DNA of 64,000 nucleotides from Ochromonas danica (taxonomy: Eukaryota; Sar; Chrysophyceae; Chromulinales; Chromulinaceae), in NCBI GenBank assembly GCA_015146655.1, contig VKHL01000058.1, positions 62,001 through 126,000 of the forward strand. Reading direction: 5' to 3'. The position numbers were made by a program, and so were the translations under genes. Positions within the stretch are counted from its first letter, which is position 1. Every line of letters starts with the position of its first letter. Positions 55,139 to 64,000 of this stretch are shown in pieces. Below the pieces are notes generated by a model. It had not been told where the DNA came from, did not search any database, and worked only from the letters and a program-made list of their open reading frames with translations.

Positions 55139-57445
55139 ATTGGATGATGATGTTGTTGGTATTGGATGATGATGATGATGATGATGATGATATTGGATGA
55201 TGATGTTGTTGGTATTGGATGATGATGATGATGCTGATATTGGATGATGATCTTGTTGGTATTGGATGGTGATGATGATGATGATGATGATATTGGATGA
55301 TGATGTTGTTGGTATTGGATGATGATGATGATGATGATGCTGATATTGGATGATGATCTTGTTGGTATTGGATGGTGATGATGATGATGATGATATTGGA
55401 TGATGATGATGATGATATTGGATGATGATGGTGAGAAGATCTCAGCGAGAGAATGTCGTCATCAACTTCATCATCTCTCACCAAGTGGAGAATTAACAGA
55501 AATGGAACAACAAGAAGTATTACGTTGTGCACAAGTTCTATTAGCAAGACAACGACAACATTGTCGACAAGATCGTGAAAAGAGAAGTTATAAACGATGG
55601 AGTGATCATGACAAATATTCACTTCTCTTAGCAATTGCTAAATATGGTCTCTTCTCTTCACAAAAGATTGCGTTAGTTTTTCCTGATCGTACAGAAAAAC
55701 AGATCAAAAATATTATTTTCAAATCATTTAAAGATTCTTCTTCTACTTTACCTTCATTATCAGAGATTTTAAAGAATCCACCACCTGGTTATGTACCACC
55801 ACCTTTATTAGCTTCTCTATTTCAATCTACCACCAGTACTAGTAGTACTAATACTACCAGTAGTGGTAATAGTAGTAGTAACACGATGAAGAAGAACAGT
55901 CATCTAATGACAGATGATGATCAGCATCGTGGTAGTAATGGAGAGAGTAATAATGGATTGACAAAGAGGAAAGCATTACAAAATGATTTTGGTGTTATGG
56001 TTGGTTTGGCAATGGGATTAAGTCTAGAAGAAAGGGTAGAGAATGATGTAATGACACATGGAACGATGGCTTCTGATAGTGGAATGAAATCATCGTCTAT
56101 GGTGTGTGACGTACATCATAATAGCGGTCCTTCTCCTAGTACTACACCAGCAACAATAGAATCAGAAAGGGAAGCTAAAAGTGCTATTGTACAGTCTACT
56201 ACTGGATCTTCATCGGCATTAACTTCATCTCTACCATCATCGCGTAAAACTCTTCATGAAAGAGCAAGAGAAGAAAAAGATATTGCCAAACAAGCACGTA
56301 TCTTGTTGGAATATTATAATCACTGTAAGTTATGGAATCTTGTTTTTGATGCTAGTATGTTTGATTGATTTCATGCTGGTTTTGCTTGTTATTGTTGTTG
56401 TTGTTGTTGTTTAGTTGATATGTTAGGCAAGCAACGCTCTGCAGCACAATCTGCGCCAAATCCTGCTGCCCCTGTGGCAGTGTCTGCTGTACCTGGTACA
56501 GTGCCGTCCTCTTCATCCGCTCAATTGGCTGGTCATGATTCAGCAGGGTTATCATCGTCACAGACGGCTGGTGCAGCAGGGAAGAAGCTACCTCCGTTTG
56601 CTCGACCAGGATGGAAGCGATTGATGCAACAACAGCAACAGCAGCAACAACAACAAGCTGCTAGTCAGCTGCCACAGTCCTCTCTAACAAATTCACAGCC
56701 ATCACAGTCTCAATCTCTTCCGAATCTGCAAGCAATGCTGACATCACAATATCAACCACAACAGCAGCAGCAGCAACAACAACAAGGGACTAGTGTTGTA
56801 CAACCCCAACTTCATCCCCAAGCAACACTTCCCCAACATGTTGTTCCTGTCATTCCTCAACAACCAGAACGTACCCCAATGAATCCTTCCAAAGAGCATG
56901 CAATCCTCACTCTGTCGCGTGTAGCAACTGCTTTACCCACCGCACCACCACAAACTATCCCGCCATCTAACAACTCTTCCACTCAACAACAACAGCAGCA
57001 ACAGCAACAAGCTGTCCCTCTCACGACCAAGGTCGTCAAATCTCGTGCAAAAGCAACTAAAGAACTTGATAGCGCTATTGAGACATTGCCTGCTGTGACC
57101 AAGAAGACTGCCAAGTCATCAACCCCCAAAGGCGACAAGAATGGCAGCCAATTGCCCGTCACCAACAAGGCGCCTAAGAAGAGACGATCATCAAAGAAGG
57201 TTGAATCGACTCCTAACAATGCGAGCAACTCTCAATCTTCTTCTCAATGTAATGATGGTCGTTCTCTTATGCAACATGTGGTAAGAGGAGGAGGAGAAAG
57301 CAACACAGCAGGACCTGTTGGTGGATCAGCTTCATCCTTCTCAGTCAGCATGTCTGGAGCTTTCTTTGATTCGCATGATCATGACTTCCCACCTGGTGAT
57401 GCTTTGTTAATTGAAGACATTGGTGAAGGTTTGTCATTTTTCTAG
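53804..57445 (+). CDS. SSXT (SS18/GIF-like) and SANT/Myb-domain protein
   Basis: A probable chromatin or transcription co-regulator. Four exons: 53804-53957, 54393-54754, 55439-56324 and 56415-57445; 810 residues. After a Gly/Ser-rich start, residues about 40-85 match the SSXT helix pair: N-E-D-I-I-A-T-I-V-E-N-L-Q-L-G-R-L-D-E-C and then M-I-L-Q-G-N-L-I-A-L-A. This is the domain that places SS18 and plant GIF proteins in SWI/SNF-type complexes. A SANT/Myb domain follows (about residues 220-270: W-S-D-H-D-K-Y-S-L-L-L-A-I-A, R-T-E-K-Q-I-K-N). The C-terminal half is Gln- and Pro-rich. The intron 2 acceptor at 55438 lies in GAT repeat with no clear pyrimidine tract, so this junction is less sure; 55436 is an alternative. 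Confidence 0.7.
54840..55437. repeat. 48-bp-period GAT/GTT minisatellite in intron
   Basis: About eleven copies of a unit of 48-57 bases, each made of (GAT)n, TATTGG and GATGATGATGTTGTTGG, fill intron 2 of the SSXT-SANT gene. The units vary in GAT number and have small changes (for example CTTGTTGG in place of GTTGTTGG in two copies). One minus-strand frame is open through it by composition only. Confidence 0.9.
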
Positions 57446-57699
57446 TGCTAAGATGAGAATGAGGGGTGATGATCAGAATAGCTTATTACAGCTAGTAAAT
57501 AAGCAAAACATTCTTTCTCTCTCAGTGTGTTATACGCAATGAATGAATCTTATCCTAACCCTCAAAACTCACGATGCTAGCTAATGAAGCGTGAATCATA
57601 TCTTATACCTTCTGTGTGGTATACTCAAAATAAAAACTATAAAGAGTAGTCATCATCCTTCATGACCTCTGACAATATCAACACATGGAATGAAGAAGG

Positions 57700-59701
57700 C
57701 TACCTAAGGAGAGTCATGGTAACAACTGCAATCATCGATGCAATGGTCAGGGTCAACATGCGTCCTGAGCTAGTAGTAGCCCCATTAGATTCCAGGACTG
57801 TTGGTTCAGCACCAGCAGTCCAAGTGTAGATCGAAGTCGACGTCTTGACAGATCCAGTAGGGGCATGGAAGATAGCAGCAAGAAGTGTTGGTAGAGAAGC
57901 ACTCTTTAACACAGCTTGCATAGTAGAGATTTCACTGCTTTCCATATTCTGCAAGTAGATCTATATATCATAATATAACACCACCGTCAACAACAACAAC
58001 ATGAGATGAGATGAGATTGATAGCATATAAGATCAAGTAACAAGTCAGTTCTACGAACCTGATAGGTGAAATTGCCTGTAGTGGACGATGTATAATCACT
58101 ACCAACTGGCCAGGCAGGGATGCCTGTTTCAGGTGTTAATACTTCAGTACCATTAGAATATGAATAACCAATAATACGCACTTGGAATGGGTAAGAGGTC
58201 TAATCAACAAAACAACAAAAACAAAACAATTTTCAATAAAGACAATAACAAGGAAATGTCAGCAAAAAAGTTATGAACGGGTTGTGTTTACTTGAAGATT
58301 GTATGGTTGACTAGCAAAGGCACTATTAGCCTTTACTAATGCTGCAGTTAATAATCCTTGTGCTTGAATTAAAGAAGACTTATCATAGACATTAGTGTAA
58401 TATCCTATAAATCACATGATCAATCTATTAGTAACTAACATCTTGAGTGATGTCAGATATATCACACTAACCTGCAGTATGTGGTAGAGTAAACCATGTC
58501 TGGAAAACAGTCTGACTAGCCATGGAACCTTGAGCACAAAGTGTTTTGAGACTGAAATTACTAGATGATGATAAGGTTGAAGTACATGAAGCTGAGGAGA
58601 GATAGTTAGCAAGACAAGGAGGTAAGACAGTAAACTTGGAAATATTTGTTGACATTTGATTTCCAGATAAAAGCCAAAAACCCGAATTAGCACAACAATC
58701 CATAGCAGAGAAAGTTGCACAGAATTGTTTTAAGACCTGTTTATTGTTTGTTATCAGCACATCATAATAGATCAGTTGACTAATAGAGGAGAAGGAAAGA
58801 TAATGTTGGATGGATGGATATCATATCACCTACCTGTGTATTATAAGTCGGAGAATTATAATAGTTACATTGCATATTAAAGGGAGAAACAGAACTTGTA
58901 CTATCAGATGATGATGACATGGAAGAAAAAGATTGCCAACAATTAGCACCTTTACTGTTCACGTCTAATTACATAGACAGACACAGACAGAGAGACAGAT
59001 AAACGGTTAGTCCTCATAAGATAGCATAGCATAGCATAGCATAGCATAGCATAGCACAGCACAACACACACACATCATGCAAAAGTGTATATTTGTGTGT
59101 TCCAACTTACCACAAGCTTGATTACGAAATGGTTGATAGTTACGTAATTGATAGACTAACGGATAACTCTTATTATGAGTTGCTAATTCCTTAGAGCAGG
59201 ATAATAAGAAGTTATTGGAATCCGTTTGGAAGTTTTGATAACATCTTCGACCACAAGTATCTTCTTCAAAGTTAGCATCATATAAATACCCTTCAATAAT
59301 ACTTTGAAATGCGGCAGTATTACCCTTCGCTGCACTTGCTAATATCTTTAGAAAGCCTATTTTCATCGAAAATGGCAGAGATACAGAGTGATGGTATAGA
59401 CAGTTGCGAGGTAGTGGTAGTAGTAGTAGAGGTAGTACCTGTGTATTCAGTGAGACAGACGGAGGGAGCATTGTAGATGTCATACTCTGCGTGAGGGTAA
59501 TCACCACATCCATACATCTTTCCTAAGAGGTAACGAGCACAGATCTATACATAGAAGTTGTCAGAAGGATAGATGACAACACATAAGATAGACAGACTCT
59601 CTCTCTCTCACTCACCTTCTTGAGGTCAAAGCCAATGCCTTTGCAACTCTATATCATCAACACATAATAGTCATTACAATACATTACCAGGAGTAGGAAG
59701 A

Positions 59702-59762
<61 letters not shown>

Positions 59763-60190
59763 GTAGACTATGAATGTGGCGTGTATACGCTTACCAATTC
59801 ATCTTCGATATAATGGCAAAGCTGATTGCTGCAGTCGTCAGACAGTCCCGAGTGTTTGGAGAAGCTGGGCACAGAGGCTAACTGACGATTGTCTTCTTCT
59901 TCTTGACTGCTTCCACCGTGATGGAAGATCTCCATGAGATGGTCAATATTCTCCATGGCTTCATGTGTTTGTTCAAAAGTAGCGAGAAAGTCACTATCCA
60001 CTAGACGCTGCACTAGTTGGACTAACAAGTGTCGAGGACTGAGGGTATCCACTGGGAGGTCATTATTGGCCATGTCTGGGAGAGAAGACTCAGCCACAGT
60101 CTGCTGGGCCATAGCCTGCTGCTGGATAGTCACTCCCAGCAGTAGCATCATGACAAACATCATTGTTATCATCATCATCATCACTGTCAT
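57700..60190 (-). CDS. Secreted Cys-rich protein, possibly GPI-anchored
   Basis: An unrecognised gene with nine exons: 60190-59795, 59648-59616, 59544-59439, 59356-59111, 58964-58834, 58736-58472, 58404-58292, 58199-58059 and 57960-57700; 563 residues with all phases closing. The first exon gives a signal peptide (M-T-V-M-M-M-M-I-T-M-M-F-V-M-M-L-L-L-G-V) and a Gln-rich start. The body has many Cys (for example C-S-N-Q-L-C, C-G-R-R-C, C-C-A-N-S) and N-glycosylation sites. The C-terminus is a hydrophobic tail (L-T-L-T-I-A-S-M-I-A-V-V-T-M-T-L-L) after a small-residue stretch, as in GPI-anchored or single-span surface proteins. No domain family was recognised. It would be a surface or secreted protein. 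Confidence 0.75.
59021..59055. repeat. (ATAGC)n repeat in an intron
   Basis: Seven ATAGC units in an intron of the secreted Cys-rich gene. Confidence 0.85.
59704..59779. repeat. (GT)n tract with 22-base conserved flank
   Basis: A (GT)n run followed by GCAGTGTAGACTATGAATGT and two more shared bases at 59758-59779. The same 22 bases follow a GT tract at 54206-54227, in an intron of the neighbouring SSXT-SANT gene, in the same orientation. It is probably a small dispersed repeat. Confidence 0.7.
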
Positions 60191-60835
60191 TGTCAATGTT
60201 ATCGTCTTCTTCGAGATAATACTTCTTCCTGTGATTATTAGGTTAGTTAGTAGACTAAGTCTGATTAGAAGAAGTCAAGAATAAGTAGACCGTAACAAAA
60301 GGTATGATAGACTAGACTAGTCTAGATAATAATGAATAGATCCAGAGGATCTCCACCCACAGCGACTCTCCAGCAGACAGAGCCATTCTCCACTCAAACT
60401 CTGGCCCTTTAGCTCTTTAGCCCTCCGCTAGTTTCGCCCTAGTTATCGGTGTCGTATCGTATCGTTTTTGACCCCAGACGATGGCGCGGCAGCCACAAAA
60501 AACCGAGACGATACTAAAGTCGACTTTTTACCTCACTGTTTGAGAAAAGCGTGGATTTTTTATCGGGTTATCGGCTTTTTCGACCCAAGTATCGATCGAC
60601 CCCAAAAACCGACCGATACTGGGCCCCTGGCTCTAGTTGGCTAGATATTTTGTGTAATTCCTTAATTTTGGCCTGTGTGATGTGTGTGTCTGTGTGTGTG
60701 TGTGGTATGCACTGGCTGGTTGGCTCTCTGCTCGCTCTGCTTTGGCTTTGTTTGCTTTGCTTTGAGATCTTCCTCACATTCCCTTCTTTTTTCCTCCTCT
60801 CAGTAGTTCAATCCTAGTGTGTGGTCTTGATTAGA
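60191..60835. promoter_or_regulatory. Divergent region with cluster of TATCG motifs
   Basis: About 645 bases upstream of the sterol methyltransferase gene and the secreted Cys-rich gene. Within 60444-60618 the pentamer TATCG occurs eight times counting both strands (60444, 60455, 60460, 60509 reversed, 60561, 60569, 60590, 60614 reversed), with two or three GACCC(C) partners. This stretch is far richer in CG than its surroundings. A palindrome CTAGACTAGTCTAG lies near 60312-60327. The cluster looks like a promoter element array, but no factor is known. Confidence 0.5.
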
Positions 60836-62341
60836 ATGGCAGCATCTACTTTACAAAACTTCCTAGCCAATCTTGATTTAGATGGTTTAATTAAGAAAGC
60901 CAAGTCAGAGCAAAGCACTGTGTATGTCTTAGCAGGTAAGTGAATTAGTCTACAGTAGTGCTGCTGGGAATCAAACAATCCCTCCCCCACACACTATCTG
61001 TCTATCTCTGTCTGCTATATCCTCCTCCTCCTGCTAACACTGTGTTGTCTGTCTTGTCTCTCTATACTATATAGGTGTCACAGTGGTAGTCACATTGACA
61101 GGAATTAACTTTATCTTTGGTACCAATCCTATTGGTCGTTCTTTAGAACTTCTCTCTCACTTCTCTAAACAAGAGAAAAGTCGTCAAATCAAAGTTGATG
61201 AATGGATTGATACTTACAATAATCTTCATGATGATAACAAGGCAGGAGTGGAAGGTCGTAACTCTTCTTACTCTACACTAGTCAATGCTTACTATGAGTT
61301 AGCTACCTCTTTCTATGAGTGGGGATGGGGTCAATCTTTCCATTTCGCTTATCACCTCAAAGGAGAATCTTTCAAACAAGCCATTGCCCGTCATGAGTAT
61401 TACTTAGCTGGTCGACTTAATGTGAATTCTGGTGCTAAGGTTTTGGATTGTGGTTGTGGTATTGGTGGACCTATGCGTAATATTGCTAAGTTTACTAATG
61501 CTGCTATCACAGGTGTTACCCTCAGTGAGGTACAGTAGGTCACACTCTTCTCTTTGCAGTTGGTGTTGGTGTTTCTGAGGCTGTTGCGTGTGTGTGTTTG
61601 TGTGTTGGAATAGTTCCAAGTCATTCGTGGCAATGAGCTCAACACCGCTGCTGGTCTCTATCCTCAGAGAGCTCAGTCAGTTCAAGCTGACTTCATGAAG
61701 TTACCCTTTGAGGATAACTCCTTTGATGGTGTCTATGCCATTGAAGCCACTTGCCATGCACCTCGAAGAGAGGATGTCTATGGTCAGATCTATCGTGTGC
61801 TGAAGCCTGGATCTTATTTCGCTTGTTATGAGTGGTGTTTGACTCCTCAGTATGATGCTAACAATGAGACTCATCGCTTGATCAAGAAGAAGATCGAGGA
61901 AGGTGATGGTTTGCCTGACATGGCCACTCAAGAAGAGTGTGTCAAGGCGTTGACATCAGTTGGTTTCGAATTAGTTGAAGCTCGTGATATGGCTTTGGAT
62001 GAACGCTTTGGTGGAGAACCATGGTACATCCATTTGTATCCTTCCAACAATCCTTTCACCTTCCGTTTCCAGATGACTCCTTTTGGTATGGCTTTGACCA
62101 GAAACTTTGTTTGGTTGCTCGAGAAGATTGGGTGAGTGCAACCTGTTGTTGTGTTGACTGACTCTGTCTCTAATGAATGCTTTGTTTTGGTATCTGATTG
62201 CCTCGTCACAGTCTCGCTCCTAGCGGCACCTACAAGATCCAGGAGATGTTGCAACAAGGTGGCTGGGGCTGTGCCCAGGGTGGTCACACTGGGACCTTCA
62301 CTCCCATGTGGCTCATGGTGGCGAGAAAGCCATTGAACTAA
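60836..62341 (+). CDS. SMT1: Sterol 24-C-methyltransferase
   Basis: Adds the C-24 methyl group to the sterol side chain using SAM, a step of ergosterol- and phytosterol-type synthesis (ERG6/SMT1). Four exons: 60836-60935, 61075-61529, 61614-62131 and 62212-62341; 400 residues, all phases closing. A membrane span (V-T-V-V-V-T-L-T-G-I) follows the short N-terminus. The sterol-binding region I reads Y-E-W-G-W-G-Q-S-F-H-F, where Y-E-Y-G-W-G is usual. The SAM motif is V-L-D-C-G-C-G-I-G-G-P, and region III, Y-A-I-E-A-T-C-H-A-P, is exact. The C-terminal end P-M-W-L-M-V-A-R-K-P is typical. It acts in the ER membrane. Its presence shows the organism makes 24-alkyl sterols. Confidence 0.97.
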
Positions 62342-62739
62342 AATGATGCACTAAGAATGATGACAAGGTATTGACTAGTAGGGAGGGAGGTTAACTGTGA
62401 GAGAAGATAAGGTTATTAAATTAGACCTTAACAACTCGTCGTCTCCATGACATAACAATCATGATGACAACATCATCGTCATCATTCCATCATGCACTAC
62501 TACAAATTTACACATTCTTCTTCTTCTTCATCATCATCATCGCAACGAACAACAACCACACAGAACTTCATGTAGTTCTATGCAATATTCAACCAACCAA
62601 ATGTTTGGATGGCTAACTATTGTATGTCCACATTATTTCACATGTTACTATTATCACTTAGACTACTACTATTACCTCATATTAGTACGGGGGTGGAAGA
62701 AGAAGAAGAACAAGCATTACAACAAAGGCAGATTTAAAT
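62342..62739. other. Convergent 3' intergenic region
   Basis: About 400 bases between SMT1 and MBF1, with CAT/CTT-rich simple sequence near 62455-62540. No gene was recognised. Confidence 0.5.
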
Positions 62740-63153
62740 TTACTTGCGAGGCAGATGAGTTCCTAAAGCACGATCCAATTTACTCAAGATTTGACCATTT
62801 GGAATAGCTTGACCACTTTCATATTGTTGAATAATTTGTGGACGTTCATTAATAGCTTGAGCAAGTTGTGCTTGTGTCATTTTCTTGGCAAGACGAGCTT
62901 GTGTGATAGACTTGGCCAAGTTTTTGTTCACAGTGTCATGTTTGAATTCTTCTGTGGATTCTTCTAATTTACGCATACCAGGTCCACCACCAGAATGTGC
63001 ACTTTTATTTTCAGCAGCGCCAATACGACGTTCTGTTGAGACTAAACCGGAAGCTTTGGCTTGTGCTAAGGCACTTGGAGTTGCTAAAGCAGCAGCTGCT
63101 TTTTGCTTTTGTGTTTTAGAGAAAGTGACGGTAGTCCAATCTTGTCCATCCAT
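62740..63153 (-). CDS. MBF1: Multiprotein bridging factor 1
   Basis: A conserved eukaryotic and archaeal factor that bridges transcription activators and TBP and also guards ribosomes against frameshifting on collision. Single exon, 137 residues, the usual length. The N-terminal MBF1 domain begins Q-D-W-T-T-V-T-F and includes R-R-I-G-A-A-E-N-K and K-L-E-E-S-T-E-E-F-K-H-D-T-V. The helix-turn-helix (Cro/C1 type) follows: I-T-Q-A-R-L-A-K-K-M-T-Q-A-Q-L-A-Q-A-I-N-E and then Q-Q-Y-E-S-G-Q-A-I-P-N. It ends with L-D-R-A-L-G-T-H-L-P-R-K. Confidence 0.97.
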   Translation of the reverse strand: MDGQDWTTVTFSKTQKQKAAAALATPSALAQAKASGLVSTERRIGAAENKSAHSGGGPGMRKLEESTEEFKHDTVNKNLAKSITQARLAKKMTQAQLAQAINERPQIIQQYESGQAIPNGQILSKLDRALGTHLPRK

Positions 63154-63614
63154 GGTTGATTAGTTAGAGTGGTTGGTTTAGTTGTGACTAACAAAGGGTA
63201 CAAGCAGACCAGGTCTAAAGCAAAGTCAGAAGTGTCCTGCGCTTCCCGCCTCTTGTTTGCCTTCTTCCAGAAAGAAACACCTCGCACAGAGAAGAAACTG
63301 TTTATGCAGTTCATGTTTAACATGTCCATTACTTCCTTACAAATTGGTGATGTACTTGCCCAGCATCAACATCAACCTCCGACATGGAGATCTCACTTAG
63401 TTGACATGTAGACTATGTTCAAGACCTTATTGGGCACTATATGAATGAATGTAGGCTATGGGCCGCACTCACTCACAGCTGCCCCACTAATTTCGACTTC
63501 AGTAGCTAAGGATCAATCAAAGGGTAGTCTGCATAGAAACATGAAGGGGTACATAGAAAAAGTACTGCTGACAGGGGGTAGATATTGTAAATAAGCACTA
63601 GCCGTATGTCAACA
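63154..63614. other. Intergenic, no gene seen
   Basis: About 460 bases between the MBF1 start and the end of the edge gene. No feature was recognised. Confidence 0.45.
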
Positions 63615-63936
63615 CTAAGTTATGTCCATCTTCGAATCAGTGTCAGCAGCAGAAAGAGAAGGTCTTTCTTCTATCTTAGATAGCCGTGACTTAGCCAGCA
63701 TGGTGAGTCGATTAGCATGACCAGAAGCTATGCAGAGGTGTTTCGCCTCTAGAGACTTCTTCTCTTCTGTTTTGCAAAGACATGAAGAGTGTCACCAAAG
63801 TGTGTGTAGACGTGGTGAGTGCATCTCACTTACCATTCACTGAGATCAGTTGAAGATGAGATGAGTATTGCTTTTGCTTCTCATCAGCAATCTGAATCTC
63901 TAATAAATGTCTCTTCTCCATAACAGAAGCATATGT
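63615..63936 (-). CDS. 3' end of a coiled-coil-like gene leaving the window
   Basis: Two small exons on the minus strand, 63936-63834 and 63748-63615, join in frame across a GTAAGT...TAG intron and end in TAG. The protein reads M-E-K-R-H-L-L-E-I-Q-I-A-D-E-K-Q-K-Q-Y from 63921 and continues E-A-K-H-L-C-I-A-S-G-H-A to K-M-D-I-T. The charged heptad-like start suggests a coiled coil. An in-frame acceptor AG just before 63936 suggests these are the last exons of a larger gene whose 5' part lies beyond the right edge; alternatively the gene starts at the ATG at 63921 (73 residues). Function is unknown. Confidence 0.45.
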
Positions 63937-64000
63937 CTAATATGTCACAAAACCACACACCAGCCAACAGCCAGCAATAACAATAGCAAATAGCAACAGT

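Noticed and set aside
54786-55634. Long minus-strand open frame (about 280 codons)
   Set aside because: It is created by the GAT/GTT minisatellite, giving runs of His, Ser and Ile; it has no domain and lies opposite a real gene.
63622-63702. Plus-strand short exon with a GTGAGT donor at the right edge
   Set aside because: It overlaps the minus-strand exon 63748-63615, which joins in frame to another exon and ends at a stop. The plus-strand frame has no partner exon of fitting phase.
1-64000. Transposons, virus-like elements, CRISPR arrays, tRNA or rRNA genes
   Set aside because: No transposase, reverse transcriptase, integrase or capsid-like frames, no terminal repeats around coding blocks, no spaced identical repeats of CRISPR type, and no cloverleaf candidate could be supported by reading.

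Overview
This is a gene-dense stretch of a eukaryotic nuclear genome. The evidence is short GT-AG introns (mostly 30-120 nt), standard stop codons (TAA, TAG and TGA all used), genes on both strands at spacings of a few hundred bases, and proteins found only in eukaryotes (ORC2, NDC1, EXO84, RBX1, PP2A B'', WDR17, Twinkle, sterol 24-C-methyltransferase). The gene mix includes a DUF707-type glycosyltransferase, a LOG-type phosphoribohydrolase, a CLC-e/f-like channel with an N-terminal targeting region, a cAMP-receptor-like GPCR and an RNase T2. It suggests a unicellular protist or alga rather than an animal or fungus. The species cannot be named from the sequence, and a plastid ancestry is only hinted at. 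Simple repeats (CA, CT, GTT, GAT, TTGAC, ATAGC) are abundant, mainly in introns and between genes. No rRNA, tRNA, CRISPR array, transposon or virus-like element was recognised.

Layout. 1-6.1 kb: a long gene-poor start, an MFS transporter (-), a divergent AGC kinase (-) and a small Cys-rich protein (+). 6.5-16.5 kb: FHA-kinase (-), methyltransferase (+), glycine-cleavage T protein (-), nucleoporin NDC1 (+), exocyst EXO84 in eight exons (-). 16.6-20.3 kb: a rearranged locus with a split and a complete copy of a four-span membrane protein; the 3' half of the split copy is fused in frame to a secreted RNase T2. 20.4-31.8 kb: peptide deformylase, a CCHC/RRM protein, LOG, PP2A B'', a CLC channel, an Aha1-type Hsp90 activator and a DUF707 glycosyltransferase. 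32.2-45.5 kb: GPCR, rhomboid protease, a Lys/Ser-rich protein, LIN54/TSO1 CXC factor, ORC2, RBX1 and two convergent glycosyltransferase-like genes. 45.7-64 kb: WDR17 (with a 10-N assembly gap), Twinkle, an SSXT+SANT protein, a nine-exon secreted Cys-rich protein, SMT1/ERG6, MBF1, and the 3' end of a coiled-coil gene running off the right edge.

The genes are mostly unrelated housekeeping genes, not a pathway cluster. Loose themes are the secretory route (EXO84, three glycosyltransferase-like genes, rhomboid), mitochondria (T protein, deformylase, Twinkle) and nuclear or chromatin functions (NDC1, ORC2, LIN54, SSXT-SANT, RBX1, FHA-kinase). Exon boundaries were worked out by hand from splice motifs and reading phase; every multi-exon model listed closes in frame. 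The most unusual feature is the RNase T2/tetraspan fusion at 16.6-20.3 kb.
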